64,000 nt of DNA from Variovorax sp. EL159 (GCF_900100965.1 NZ_FMUJ01000001.1:1102272-1166271), one strand, 5' to 3'; counted from the stretch's first letter, positions 28,160 to 37,181 are shown. Notes: a model not told the origin generated them from the letters alone. Numbers and translations are program-made.

Positions 28160-28530
28160 CGAGCAGCATCGACGCTTTCGACGTGGTCGAAGTGCCGCTG
28201 TACCGCGCAGCCCACGGCCGCACGGGCGACAAGGGCGACCGCTCCAACATCAGCGTCATCGCCTGGCATGCGGATCTCTTTCCTTTGCTGCTCGAACAGC
28301 TCACGCCCGAGCGCGTGGCGGCGGAGTTCCGGCATCGCGCGCCGTCGCGGGTGCAGCGCTTCGTGCTGCCGAAGCTGCATGCGATGAACTTCGTGCTCGA
28401 CGCGGTGCTCGATGGCGGCGTCAACGATGCGCTGAACCTCGATGCACATGGCAAGGCGTTGTCGTTCCTGCTGCTCGACATGCCGATTCGCGTGCCGCGT
28501 GCGCTGGTGCCTTTGCTGGCAGGGCCGTAG
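28156..28530 (+). CDS. AtuA-related small subunit
   Basis: A 124-aa protein beginning after the AtuA stop with an ATGA overlap at 28156-28159. It contains AHGRTGDKGDRSNISVIAW, the signature of the short domain that is fused to or follows AtuA proteins, and ends with the hydrophobic ALSFLLLDMPIRVP block. It presumably forms a complex with the preceding protein. A Bug receptor follows 57 bases downstream, suggesting a catabolic operon with its own periplasmic receptor. Confidence 0.88.
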   Translation: MTSSIDAFDVVEVPLYRAAHGRTGDKGDRSNISVIAWHADLFPLLLEQLTPERVAAEFRHRAPSRVQRFVLPKLHAMNFVLDAVLDGGVNDALNLDAHGKALSFLLLDMPIRVPRALVPLLAGP

Positions 28531-28587
28531 CCACGCCACGGATTTCCTCTTCTTTCTCTTACTCAACAATCATCCGGAGACAAAACA

Positions 28588-29553
28588 ATGAAACGATTTC
28601 CCCTTGCAGCGCTGACCGCCGCACTGGCCCTGGCACCGCTGCTGGGCCATGCGCAGGCCTTCCCCGAGAAGGCCATCACCTTCGTCGTGCCCTTCGCGGC
28701 CGGCACCGCCACCGACCAGATCGCACGCGCGCTCGGCAACCAGATCGCGACCGAGACCAAGCAGGCCGTCATCATCGACAACAAGGCCGGTGCCAGCGGC
28801 TTCATCGCCTCGCAAAGCGTGGCGAAGGCGCCCGCCGATGGCTACACGGTGCTGATCACCACCAACACCACGCACGCGGCCAATGAGCACCTGTTCAAGA
28901 AGCTGCCCTACGACCCGGTGAAAGACTACGCACCCGTCGCGGCCCTGGGCAAGGGCGGGCAGATCATGGTGGTGAACCCGTCGTTCCCCGCGAAGAGCGT
29001 GGCCGAGTTCATCGCGCTCGCGAAGAAGGACCCGGGCAAGTACAGCTTCGGCAGCGGCAGCAGTTCGAGCCGCATGGCCGGCGAGCTGCTGCAGCAGATG
29101 GCCGACATCAAGCTGCTGCACGTGCCCTACAAGAGCAACACGCTCGCGGTGACCGACCTGCTGGGCAACCAGATCAACATGATGATCACCGACACGGCCA
29201 CGGGCCTGCCGCAAGTCAAGGCGGGCAAGCTGCGCGCGCTGGGCATTTCAAGCGCGGCGCGCTCGCCGCTGGCGCCCGACCTGCCCACCATCTCCGAAGC
29301 CGGCGTGAAGGGCTACGAGATGGGCTACTGGTTCGCGGCCTACGCACCCGCGAAGACGCCGCCCGCCGTGGTCAAGCGGCTCAACGAGCTGCTGGTGAAG
29401 GCCGCGAAGAGCGAAGCCGCCAAGACCGCTTTCTACGAGCCGACCGGCACCGAGGTGTTCACCACCTCGCCCGAAGAACTCGCGAAGTTCCAGGCGGCCG
29501 AGTCGCAGAAGTGGGGCCGCATCGTGAAAGCGGCCGGCATCGAAGCCGAATAG
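28588..29553 (+). CDS. Bug-family periplasmic substrate-binding protein
   Basis: A 321-aa receptor with a signal peptide (ALTAALALAPLLGHAQA, cut near residue 22) and typical Bug blocks: ITFVVPFAAGTATDQIARALG, IIDNKAGASGFIASQSVAKAP, FGSGSSSSRMAGELLQQM and the C-terminal AAESQKWGRIVKAAGI. CGGAGAC lies 8 bases before ATG 28588. Located directly after the AtuA pair, it probably binds the compound that the AtuA pathway degrades, or acts as a sensor for it. No membrane transporter genes are linked. Confidence 0.93.
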   Translation: MKRFPLAALTAALALAPLLGHAQAFPEKAITFVVPFAAGTATDQIARALGNQIATETKQAVIIDNKAGASGFIASQSVAKAPADGYTVLITTNTTHAANEHLFKKLPYDPVKDYAPVAALGKGGQIMVVNPSFPAKSVAEFIALAKKDPGKYSFGSGSSSSRMAGELLQQMADIKLLHVPYKSNTLAVTDLLGNQINMMITDTATGLPQVKAGKLRALGISSAARSPLAPDLPTISEAGVKGYEMGYWFAAYAPAKTPPAVVKRLNELLVKAAKSEAAKTAFYEPTGTEVFTTSPEELAKFQAAESQKWGRIVKAAGIEAE

Positions 29554-29613
29554 CGCTGTCGCCGCAGCGGAGATCGGCGCCGCGCAAGAACACCATAACG
29601 AAGGAGACAAACC

Positions 29614-31722
29614 ATGAAACGCTGGAGCCTTGCGGCTGCCACGGTGGCTTCGGCCGCCCTTTTTCTGAGTGCCTGCGGAGGCAGTGGCGGGGGAGGCGGC
29701 GGCTTGCTGCTGCCACCGCCCACGGCCACCACCCCACCGGTGACCACGCCATCCGCGCCGCCCGCGGCAGCCGCCGCGCCGAAATTCAAGCTCGCGATCG
29801 CCGCCACCGAAGACGTGCCCGGCACCTTCGGCAACGCCGGTGCCTACGAGAAGATCACCGGCACCTTCACCGGCGAGGTCGATCCGAAAGACCCGCGCAA
29901 CGCCATCATCCAGGACCTGTCGCTCGCGCCGCTCAACGCCAATGGCAAGGTCGAGTACACCTCCGACTTCGTGCTCTTCAAGCCCAAGGACATGCGCAAG
30001 GCCAGCGGCGTGCTGCGCTACGACGCGCCGAACCGCGGCAACATCGTCAACCTCGATCCGTACTTCGCCTCGCGTGGCTACGTGTTTCTCACGGCCGCGT
30101 GGCAGGGCGATGTGCCGGCCGGGCCGGGCAAGCTCACGCTCAAGGTGCCGGTGGCGAAGAACGCCGACGGCAGCACCATCACCGGCACCTACCGTGCCGA
30201 ACTGCTGCCCACCGTGGCCACGAACGATTCGCTGCCATTGCCCGGCGGCCCCTTCAACGCCGCCATGCAGGCCTATGCGACCGCGAGCCTCGACAACACT
30301 CAGCCGGGCTATGTGCTCACGCGGCGCATCAACGAGGGCGATGCGCGCCAGCTCATTCCCGCGAGCGAATGGAAGTTCGCCAAGTGCAGTGCGGCCACGC
30401 CGTTCCCCGGCACGCCGGACGAAACCAATGTGTGCCTGAAGAACGCATGGGACCCGGCGTACATGTACGAGCTGGTCTATGTCGCGAAAGACCCGAAGGT
30501 CATGGGCCTGGGGTTGGCGGCGCTGCGCGACATGGTCGGCTTCTTTCATCGCGGAGCAAGCGACGCATCGGGCACCGCCAACCCGGTGGCCGCCGCCATT
30601 AGCAGCACCATCGCATCGGGCGTGTCGCAGTGCGGCAACTTCATGAAGACCTTCGTGCATCTGGGCTTCAACGACGACGGTGCAGGTGGCAAGGTGTTCG
30701 ACGGCGTGTTCGCGCAGATCGCGGCGCGCCAGACCAACATCAACATGCGCTTTTCGATTCCCGGCGGCGGTGGTGGCGTGCGCACCGACCACACGGCCTT
30801 CGGGCAGGCCGGCACGCGCGGGCTGTCGAAAGACTACGTGGACGACGTCGCGCAACGCCGTGGCGGCATCCTGTCGCGCTGCGAGGCCAGCGGCACCTGC
30901 CCCAAGCTCTTCATCGGCTTCAGCGGCACCGAGTTCTGGACTTTGCAGGGCTCGCCCCTGTTGACCGACGCCTGGGGCACCGCCGACCTGGTGCAGCCCG
31001 GCAATGCACGCATCTATTACTACGCGAGCACGCACCACCTGCTGGGCCTGCCGTCGATGCCGGGCACCAACGCAGGCGCGCTGTACACGACCAACGCGAA
31101 CACTAGCGTGATTCCGGTCGTGCGCGCGCTGTACCAGAACCTCGAGGACTGGGTTGTCCAGGGCACCACGCCGCCCGATAACCAGGTGCCGAAGCTCGCC
31201 GACGCCACGCTGGTGCGGCCAGCGCAGGTGAAGTTTCCGGCCATTCCGGGCGTGAACTACACCGGCCTGGTCAACACCTATTCGCTGCTCGACTGGGGCC
31301 CGGACTACCGCCCGCAGGATGAAAGCGGCATCGCCACGCAGGTGCCGCCGGCAAAGCTGGGCCGCGACTACGCCATCCTCGTGCCGCAGGTCGATGCGGA
31401 TGGCAACGACATCGCCGGCATCCGCAGCCTCGACGTGGCCGTGCCCACCGGCACCAACACCGGCTGGAACACCACCAGCAAGCCGGGCACGATCGATCAG
31501 GCAGGCCTGTTCGGTTCGAGCTTTCCGTTCGTGAAGACAGCCGCGCAACGCGCCGGCACGACCGATCCGCGTCCGTCGCTGCAGGAGCGCTACACGGACC
31601 AGGCCGGCTACGTGGCCGCTGTGACGGCTGCGGCGAACGACCTCGTGGCCCGGCGCTTCATGCTGCGCGTGGATGCCGATGCGGCGATTGCAAATGCGAT
31701 CTCCAACCCGGTGTTGCCTTAA
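29614..31722 (+). CDS. Large lipoprotein alpha/beta hydrolase
   Basis: A 702-aa predicted lipoprotein: lipobox LSAC (Cys21), then a Gly/Pro/Thr-rich linker to about residue 55. The remainder resembles the Abhydrolase_10 group of exported esterases: GVSQCGNFMKTFVHLGFN contains the likely nucleophile Ser in S-Q-C-G, and VLRYDAPNRGNIVNLD and VFLTAAWQGDVP precede it. KLFIGFSGTEFWTLQGSPL and YYYASTHHLLG may carry the other catalytic residues. AAGGAGA precedes ATG 29614. It shares a direction with the Bug receptor 60 bases upstream and overlaps the convergent quinone reductase by 4 bases at the 3' end. Confidence 0.82.
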   Translation: MKRWSLAAATVASAALFLSACGGSGGGGGGLLLPPPTATTPPVTTPSAPPAAAAAPKFKLAIAATEDVPGTFGNAGAYEKITGTFTGEVDPKDPRNAIIQDLSLAPLNANGKVEYTSDFVLFKPKDMRKASGVLRYDAPNRGNIVNLDPYFASRGYVFLTAAWQGDVPAGPGKLTLKVPVAKNADGSTITGTYRAELLPTVATNDSLPLPGGPFNAAMQAYATASLDNTQPGYVLTRRINEGDARQLIPASEWKFAKCSAATPFPGTPDETNVCLKNAWDPAYMYELVYVAKDPKVMGLGLAALRDMVGFFHRGASDASGTANPVAAAISSTIASGVSQCGNFMKTFVHLGFNDDGAGGKVFDGVFAQIAARQTNINMRFSIPGGGGGVRTDHTAFGQAGTRGLSKDYVDDVAQRRGGILSRCEASGTCPKLFIGFSGTEFWTLQGSPLLTDAWGTADLVQPGNARIYYYASTHHLLGLPSMPGTNAGALYTTNANTSVIPVVRALYQNLEDWVVQGTTPPDNQVPKLADATLVRPAQVKFPAIPGVNYTGLVNTYSLLDWGPDYRPQDESGIATQVPPAKLGRDYAILVPQVDADGNDIAGIRSLDVAVPTGTNTGWNTTSKPGTIDQAGLFGSSFPFVKTAAQRAGTTDPRPSLQERYTDQAGYVAAVTAAANDLVARRFMLRVDADAAIANAISNPVLP

Positions 31723-32498
31723 CCGGCAACGTGCGCCGCGAACCCCGTGCGCTCCGGCGCAATGTCGGGCCGCAGCGTGAGCGCGGGGATCTCGTAGTCG
31801 CCGGCGTTCTGTTGGCGGAACGGAATCGGCGCAATCGTCCACAGCGCGTCGAGCCGCTGGCCGAGGTCGGCGGTGATCCGCGCATAGGCGGCTGCGTCGA
31901 CCTTGCCCGTGCGGTGCACCACGAAGGGCGGCAGTACGTCGAAGCCCGGGTAGTGAAGGATGCCGTGGTGGATCGGAAAGAGAAGGTCATCCATCGGCCC
32001 ATTGATGCCGCGCGGCGCGTAGTGCGAAGCCCAGCCGCCGGTGGTCACGACCAGCATCGCGCGCTTTCCGGCCATCACGCCTTCGCCGTAGCGCTTGCCC
32101 CAGCGCGTGTCGGAGTGTTCACCAACGCCATAGGCGAACCCGTGCGCGTAGACGCGCTCGACCCAGCCCTTGAGGATGGCGGGCATCGAGAACCACCAGA
32201 GCGGAAACTGGAAGAGCACGGCATCGGCCCACAACAGCTTGGCCTGCTCGGCGGCGATGTCGTCGGGCTGGGTGCCCGCCTCGAAGGCGCGCTGTGAATC
32301 GATGACCGGATCGAAATGCGATCCGGGCTCGATGTGCGCAAAGTCGTCGGCGGCCAGTGGTGCCTTCCACTGCATGGCGTAGAGGTCGGACACGCGCACC
32401 TCGTGCCCGGATTGCGAGAGGCGTTCCACCATGAAGTCTTTCAGCGATCCATTGAGCGATCGGGCTTCGGGGTGGGCGTAAACGATGAGGACTTTCAT
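31719..32498 (-). CDS. NAD(P)H-quinone oxidoreductase (flavodoxin-like fold)
   Basis: A 259-aa FMN/FAD-binding quinone reductase of the NQO1/KefF/MdaB type. The start KVLIVYAHPEARSLNGSLKDF matches the flavin phosphate-binding loop, FQFPLWWFSMPAILKGWVERV is the highly conserved second block, and TTGGWASHYAPRGING a third. It would reduce quinones by two electrons. ATG 32498 (residue 12 of the longest ORF) opens the flavodoxin strand. It is divergent from a LysR gene with 92 bases between, the usual setting for a regulated detoxification enzyme. Confidence 0.92.
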   Translation of the reverse strand: MKVLIVYAHPEARSLNGSLKDFMVERLSQSGHEVRVSDLYAMQWKAPLAADDFAHIEPGSHFDPVIDSQRAFEAGTQPDDIAAEQAKLLWADAVLFQFPLWWFSMPAILKGWVERVYAHGFAYGVGEHSDTRWGKRYGEGVMAGKRAMLVVTTGGWASHYAPRGINGPMDDLLFPIHHGILHYPGFDVLPPFVVHRTGKVDAAAYARITADLGQRLDALWTIAPIPFRQQNAGDYEIPALTLRPDIAPERTGFAAHVAG

Positions 32499-32558
32499 GA
32501 CGGCTGAACCTGTGGAATGAAGAACATGCACGCAGGTTAGAAAAGATGGCGATATATT

Positions 32559-32580
32559 GGAAATGAATAGTTTGAATTCC
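32559..32580. promoter_or_regulatory. Candidate LysR binding site
   Basis: GGAAAT at 32559-32564 and AATTCC at 32575-32580 form a near-perfect (5 of 6) inverted repeat in the 92-base gap between the divergent quinone reductase and LysR genes. The location suits autoregulated LysR control. Low certainty because the arms are short. Confidence 0.3.
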
Positions 32581-32590
32581 AGCCATTGCC

Positions 32591-33484
32591 ATGAACAATT
32601 TCAGCCGCATCGACCTCAACCTGCTCATCACGCTCGACGTGCTGCTGGCCGAGCGCAACGTGACGCGCGCAGCCGAGCGCCTGAACCTGTCGCAGCCTTC
32701 GGTGAGCGTGCAGCTCGCCAAGCTGCGCGAGATGTTCAACGACCCGCTGCTGGTGCCCGCGCAACGCGGCATGCGGCCCACCGCGCGCGCCGACGAACTG
32801 CGCGAGCCGCTGCGCGAAGCGCTCGAATCATTGGGCCGCGCAGTGGCGCCCACCAAGCCTTTCGACCCCGCGGAGGCGTCCACCACTTGGCGCGTGGCCG
32901 CGGCCGACTATGCCGAGTCGGCCATCCTGCTGCCCGGGCTCGCGGGGCTGCGTGCGGCCGCGCCGAACACCCGGCTGGCCGTGGTCGATGCCGTGCCGTC
33001 GCGCATGGCGCGGCAGCTGGAGCAGGGAGAGATCGACCTGTTCTTTCACACCAGCGTGGGCGCGCCGTCCGGGTTACACCGGCGCGTGCTGTTCAACGAG
33101 CGCTACGTGCTGGCCGGGCGGGCGGGGCATCCGCGGTTGAAGCGCCGACCCACGCTCGCGCAGTTCTGCGCACTGGAGCACGTGGTGGTGTCGCTGGGCG
33201 GCGGTGGCTTCGTCGGACCCACCGACGAGGCGCTGGCGCAGAAGGGCCTCGCGCGGCGTGTGGCCCTGTCGGTGCCGCACTTTCTTTTCATGATGTCGGT
33301 GCTGGCCGAGACCGACATGGTCGCGATGCTGCCCGAGCGGCTTGCGCGCGGCGCGCCGGGGCTGCGCGTGGTGGAGGCACCGCTGGAGGTGCCGGGGTAT
33401 GAGATGGCGATGCTGTGGCACGAGCGGCGGCATCGGGATGCGGGGCATCGGTGGTTGAGGGAATGGATTGCGGGGAGTTTGTAG
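32591..33484 (+). CDS. LysR-family transcriptional regulator (quinone reductase-linked)
   Basis: A 297-aa LTTR with an N-terminal HTH (RIDLNLLITLDVLLAERNVTRAAERLNLSQPSVSVQLAKLR) of the subtype that starts D-L-N-L-L. The effector domain runs from about residue 95. It diverges from the quinone reductase, its probable target; the effector is likely a quinone or electrophile, but this is inference from context. The ATG at 32591 immediately precedes the HTH. Confidence 0.92.
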   Translation: MNNFSRIDLNLLITLDVLLAERNVTRAAERLNLSQPSVSVQLAKLREMFNDPLLVPAQRGMRPTARADELREPLREALESLGRAVAPTKPFDPAEASTTWRVAAADYAESAILLPGLAGLRAAAPNTRLAVVDAVPSRMARQLEQGEIDLFFHTSVGAPSGLHRRVLFNERYVLAGRAGHPRLKRRPTLAQFCALEHVVVSLGGGGFVGPTDEALAQKGLARRVALSVPHFLFMMSVLAETDMVAMLPERLARGAPGLRVVEAPLEVPGYEMAMLWHERRHRDAGHRWLREWIAGSL

Positions 33485-33624
33485 ATGCTCCGGGAGGACT
33501 GTCATTCGATGAAATCGTGGCCAGGCGCAGTGCCCGACCTGATCCAGATCAATGCCCGAGCCACGACGGCGCCGACTCAGCCGGTGGCGCCAGTGGCAAA
33601 GACATGCATGGCGTAGCGCTTTCT

Positions 33625-34284
33625 TCAGCCCAACCGCATCGACAGTTCGACGTCGGCAGCGAACGGCACCGACAGGTATCCGCTGTCGACCGCACGCACG
33701 CGCGCCAGGTACTCGGGGCTGTGGTCAGCGTTGTCCGCCACGATCAACGCGCCCGGCCGCAGGAGGCTCTCGACCAGTGCCAGTACGTCGGGGTAGAGCG
33801 CCTTCGCGCCGTCGAGCAGCAGCAGGTCGATGGACTCTGGCAGGCCGCTTGCCAGCGTCTTCAGTGCGTCGCCTTCGCGGATTTCGACCAGGTCACTCAC
33901 GCCGCCTTCGGCCAGATGCTCGCGAGCCTTGGCGATTTTTGATGGCTCGAACTCGCTGCCGATCAGGCGGCCGCCGCCGTTGTCGCGCAGCGCCGCGGCC
34001 ATGTACAGGGTCGACAGGCCGAAGGAGGTGCCGAACTCGATGATGTTGCGCGCGTTGGTGCTGCGCGCCAGTTGGTACAGCAGCACGCCGGTCTCGCGCG
34101 ACACCGGCAGCCACAGGTCTTTCATGCGGCTGTAGAGGTCGAGGTATTCGGTCTTGCTGTGCATCAGCCGCTCGCGTTCCTCGCGGCTGATGCTGGCCAG
34201 GGCGGGGCTGGTTACAGCGGCAGCCTGCAGGAACAGTCGGTCCAGCAAGGGGGCCAAGGGGGCAGTGGTCAAGGTCGTCGTCAC
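33625..34284 (-). CDS. Class I SAM-dependent O-methyltransferase
   Basis: A 219-aa caffeoyl-CoA/catechol O-methyltransferase-like protein. Motif I is EFGTSFGLSTLYMA, then GSEFEPSKIAKA (acidic residue after strand 2) and SIDLLLLDGAKALYPDVL (metal-binding Asp region). RPGALIVADNADHSPEY follows as the usual continuation. The GTG at 34284 gives the likely start since AAAGA lies upstream, although the ORF opens at ATG 34314. It is divergent from a TetR gene whose region contains a clear palindrome, so TetR probably controls it. Confidence 0.88.
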   Translation of the reverse strand: MTTTLTTAPLAPLLDRLFLQAAAVTSPALASISREERERLMHSKTEYLDLYSRMKDLWLPVSRETGVLLYQLARSTNARNIIEFGTSFGLSTLYMAAALRDNGGGRLIGSEFEPSKIAKAREHLAEGGVSDLVEIREGDALKTLASGLPESIDLLLLDGAKALYPDVLALVESLLRPGALIVADNADHSPEYLARVRAVDSGYLSVPFAADVELSMRLG

Positions 34285-34320
34285 AGGGTTCTTTCGTTTG
34301 AAAAGCGGATGCAAAATAAT

Positions 34321-34336
34321 ATGAAGAACCCTTCAT
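34321..34336. promoter_or_regulatory. Putative TetR operator
   Basis: ATGAAG and CTTCAT form a perfect 6-base inverted repeat with the 4-base spacer AACC at 34321-34336. It sits in the gap between the methyltransferase and TetR genes, 30 bases upstream of the TetR ATG at 34366. The 16-base dyad size fits a TetR dimer site. Confidence 0.5.
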
Positions 34337-34365
34337 GTTTGCTATTCGCGTTGCGGAACTCTCCC

Positions 34366-34998
34366 ATGCCCGACCGCCCCAATGCCTCCATCTCCTCTCG
34401 CAGAAAGCCCAAGCAGGCGCGTTCGGCCGACCTTCTTCAGGCCATTCTTCAGGCCGCTATTCAGGTTTTGGCGAAGGAAGGCGCGCACCGCTTCACGACC
34501 ACGCGCGTGGCCGAAAGAGCCGGCGTGAGCGTGGGGTCGGTCTATCAATACTTTCCGAACAAGGCGGCGATCCTGTTTCGCCTGCAGAGCGACGAATGGC
34601 GGCAGACCACGGAGCTGATGCGCGGCATCCTCGGGGACGCGCAGCGGCCCGCACTCGAGCGCCTGCGCATGCTCACGCACGCCTTCATCCGCTCCGAGTG
34701 CGAGGAGGCCGAAGTGCGAACCGCGCTCGGGGACGCCGCGCCGTTCTACCGCGACGCACCCGAGGCACAGGAAGTGCGCGCCGCCGGTGACGAATCTGTG
34801 CGCGTGTTCATGACGCAAGCCCTGCCAACGGCTTCCGATGCCACGCGTGAAATGGCGGGCGAGCTGATCGTGAGAACGCTCAGCACAGTGGGCAAAGACT
34901 TTTCGGAGAGCCCGCGAACCGCCGCCGAGATCGAGGCCTGGGCGGATTCGCTGGCCGACATGCTTTGCGCTTACATCGAAAGCCTTGCATCGCGCTGA
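34366..34998 (+). CDS. TetR/AcrR-family transcriptional regulator
   Basis: A 210-aa regulator. The N-terminal HTH is RRKPKQARSADLLQAILQAA and TTTRVAERAGVSVGSVYQYFPNKAAIL, the canonical TetR three-helix module, and the remainder is the all-alpha ligand domain. ATG 34366 gives the normal family length; an upstream in-frame ATG at 34321 falls inside the predicted operator. It diverges from the methyltransferase gene and likely represses it. Confidence 0.92.
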   Translation: MPDRPNASISSRRKPKQARSADLLQAILQAAIQVLAKEGAHRFTTTRVAERAGVSVGSVYQYFPNKAAILFRLQSDEWRQTTELMRGILGDAQRPALERLRMLTHAFIRSECEEAEVRTALGDAAPFYRDAPEAQEVRAAGDESVRVFMTQALPTASDATREMAGELIVRTLSTVGKDFSESPRTAAEIEAWADSLADMLCAYIESLASR

Positions 34999-35023
34999 GC
35001 CGGCACTGGCGCCAGCGCTTTCC

Positions 35024-35407
35024 TCAAGCAATGTCTTCGTGGATGCAGAGGTAGTTGCCTTCGGTGTCCTTGAACCAGGCCGCCTTTTCCGAACCGAGCA
35101 CGCAAACGTGGTCGACGGTCTTGAGCTCGGGGAAGTCGTAGTCCTCGAACACCACGCCGGCCTGCTTGAGCATCTTGACGCTGGCGGCAATGTCCTCGAC
35201 CTGGAAGCTGATCGCCGTGTGGTCGGCCTTGGTTCCTTCGGGCTTGGGGAACAGCGACAAGGTGCTGCCGCCCACGACGTAGACGAACTTTCCGTCAGGC
35301 CGCAAGCCACCGGGTTTCAAGCCCAGGCAGCCCTCGTAGAAAGCACGGGCACGGTCCATGTCTCTGACGGGAAGCATGGTCGTTACAGACGAGTCGGACA
35401 ACAGCAT
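35024..35407 (-). CDS. VOC-family protein
   Basis: A 127-aa vicinal-oxygen-chelate protein: TTMLPVRDMDRARAFYEGCLGL opens the first module and ISFQVEDIAASVKMLKQAGV the second, ending AWFKDTEGNYLCIHEDI with the metal-ligand Glu position. Its substrate is unknown. AAAGGA precedes ATG 35407. It lies in the 35 kb group with the TetR gene (convergent) and the HD-domain gene upstream. Confidence 0.9.
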   Translation of the reverse strand: MLLSDSSVTTMLPVRDMDRARAFYEGCLGLKPGGLRPDGKFVYVVGGSTLSLFPKPEGTKADHTAISFQVEDIAASVKMLKQAGVVFEDYDFPELKTVDHVCVLGSEKAAWFKDTEGNYLCIHEDIA

Positions 35408-35568
35408 GGGAGGTCCTTTCGCACAATTCGGCGCAGCGGTTGCCGCTTGGGAGCGGGCTCACCTTGGCTGGCCGACCGGGCAATGAGCTTACGCCGGCAA
35501 TTGCTGCGATGCCAGTGGCAGAGCTGACTGTTCGCCGCATGATCGACGCGGCGATCGGAACCGCCTTG

Positions 35569-37053
35569 TCAGATGAGCCCCCGGGTCGCCGCCTTCAACG
35601 TTGCGGCCGCACGGGTCGAGCACTCGAGCTTGAGGAACACGCGCTCGACATGCGTTCGCACCGTGCGCGGACTGATGCCCAGTGCACGAGCCACTTCCTT
35701 GGTGTTCTCGCCCTTGCTGATGCAGCGCAGAACTTCCAACTCGCGCTCTGACAAGGCCTGCTCGCCCGCCTTCGGCGCCACAAGCTTCAAGGGCGCATGC
35801 GACATCGCGCTGGCGAGCAACGCATCGATAACGCTCTGGTCGAAGCGGCCCGCCTCGGCGTCTTCCTTTATGCCGTCGAGCGCCTCTGCCTCGGTGAACT
35901 CCGCGCGCCACGGACGGCGGGTGCGAAGAGAAACCCATCGTTCGGCCGCTGCGACGAACTGCCCCTCCAGCGGCATCGCCGTGCCAGACCGACCGCGGAA
36001 ATAACCGGAGCCATCGCGCCGCTCGAAGGCGAACGATGCGATTTCTGCTTCGGCCGCGAGTCCGTCGATTTGCCCGGCGGCGCGGGAGGTCCAGTACGGC
36101 ACCAGCCGCAGGCGTTCGAGCGACGAGGCCGGCAGCGGCTCGGGCGCGTTCCAGATCGCGTTGGGCACCGACGCCCGCCCGATGCCGTGGATCAACCCGG
36201 CCTTGTACGTGCGGTGGCACGCGGCCTCGTCCAGGCCGGCGTGCGCGCTGCAATCGCGCGCCAGTTGGGCCACGCGCCGCGAGTAGCCCGTCATCCAGGG
36301 CAGCTTGAGGTCGATCACGTCGCCCACCAGCTCCAGCCCGACGCGCTGAAGCATCGAGGCGGGCTGGTCGGTCACGTCGGTCCACGGTGGGGTGGCGGAA
36401 TCCAGCGCTTTCATCCACGTCGACACCCACGGTGCGCTGGCATCGACAAGAGCGCCGGGGTACACGCTGTTGGCGCGTCCGCGCGCCAGCGTGAGCGCCT
36501 CGTCGAGTCCGTACAGGCGGCTGAAGATTTCGAGGTCGCTCGCCAGCGCCACGACGTAGGTGGCGAGCGGTACGTCGTTGCCCTGCAGAAGGCCGGGCAC
36601 GCCACCGCCGTCGTAGGTCTCGAAGATCGCGCGCAGCGCTGCTTCGGTGTCGGGGCTCAAGCCCAGCGTGTTCGCGATGTCGCCGGCGATTTCGCAATGG
36701 ATGCTGGCCATGGCGAGCATCGCGTTGGGGATGGGTGCGCTGCGAGGCTGCTGTTGTTGCTGCTGCTTTGCTCGCGGCTTCTGCGAAGCAAGAAGGGCCT
36801 GCCGGCCCTGTACGTCGTCATCCAGAAAATCCGCGAACTCCTGGGCATTGGCCGTGCAACCCGACCAGCGCAGCAGCGCGACATGCCGGGCCGCCTCGAC
36901 CTGCGAGGGCGCGCAGCGCGCTTGCGTCGCGATCATTTCGGCGAGCCACGCGGTGCGCAGCGAATGGTCGGTCGGCTGGCCCATGCTCAGGTCGCCGATG
37001 AAAGCGAGCGCACGGACGGCGTCGAAAACGGCGATGGTTGTGTCGTTGGACAT
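35569..37053 (-). CDS. Tandem degenerate HD-GYP protein with LuxR-type output domain
   Basis: A 494-aa protein with two HD-like halves and a C-terminal LuxR HTH (about 430-490, LSERELEVLRCISKGENTKEVARALGISPRTVRTHVERVF). The first half (20-200) keeps HCEIAG and FETYDGGGVPG; the second (235-400) has HGIGR at 289-293 where active HD-GYP proteins have HDIGK, and ERRDGSGYFRG. The lost Asp and the altered first-half motifs suggest it binds rather than hydrolyses cyclic di-GMP or another ligand. Residues 97-102 are a run of six glutamines in a linker. A longer ATG at 37116 exists; ATG 37053 is used here. Confidence 0.82.
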   Translation of the reverse strand: MSNDTTIAVFDAVRALAFIGDLSMGQPTDHSLRTAWLAEMIATQARCAPSQVEAARHVALLRWSGCTANAQEFADFLDDDVQGRQALLASQKPRAKQQQQQQPRSAPIPNAMLAMASIHCEIAGDIANTLGLSPDTEAALRAIFETYDGGGVPGLLQGNDVPLATYVVALASDLEIFSRLYGLDEALTLARGRANSVYPGALVDASAPWVSTWMKALDSATPPWTDVTDQPASMLQRVGLELVGDVIDLKLPWMTGYSRRVAQLARDCSAHAGLDEAACHRTYKAGLIHGIGRASVPNAIWNAPEPLPASSLERLRLVPYWTSRAAGQIDGLAAEAEIASFAFERRDGSGYFRGRSGTAMPLEGQFVAAAERWVSLRTRRPWRAEFTEAEALDGIKEDAEAGRFDQSVIDALLASAMSHAPLKLVAPKAGEQALSERELEVLRCISKGENTKEVARALGISPRTVRTHVERVFLKLECSTRAAATLKAATRGLI

Positions 37054-37163
37054 GAGAGGGCGAAGAGGCAAAGGCACAGCATCGCACAGTCGCTTTTTGG
37101 GGCCTCTGTCGGTCATTCGACCGATACCGCGCCTGGTGCTGCAGAAACAGAATTGTTTGCATG

Positions 37164-37181
37164 CGCCCCGCTTGAGGGGCG
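37164..37181. terminator. Strong hairpin upstream of the membrane protein gene
   Basis: CGCCCC (37164-37169) pairs perfectly with GGGGCG (37176-37181) around GCTTGA, followed on the plus strand by ACTACTTTTCTT. It is terminator-like but lies between the divergent HD/LuxR gene and the DUF308-like gene. It also shares GAGGGGCGA-CTACTTTT with 40768-40790, so it may be a dispersed intergenic element rather than a terminator. Confidence 0.4.

Noticed and set aside
29248..31842. An 864-residue minus-strand ORF opposite the Bug receptor and hydrolase
   Set aside because: Composition is His/Arg/Ala-rich like an antisense shadow, while the plus-strand genes have signal peptides and family motifs.
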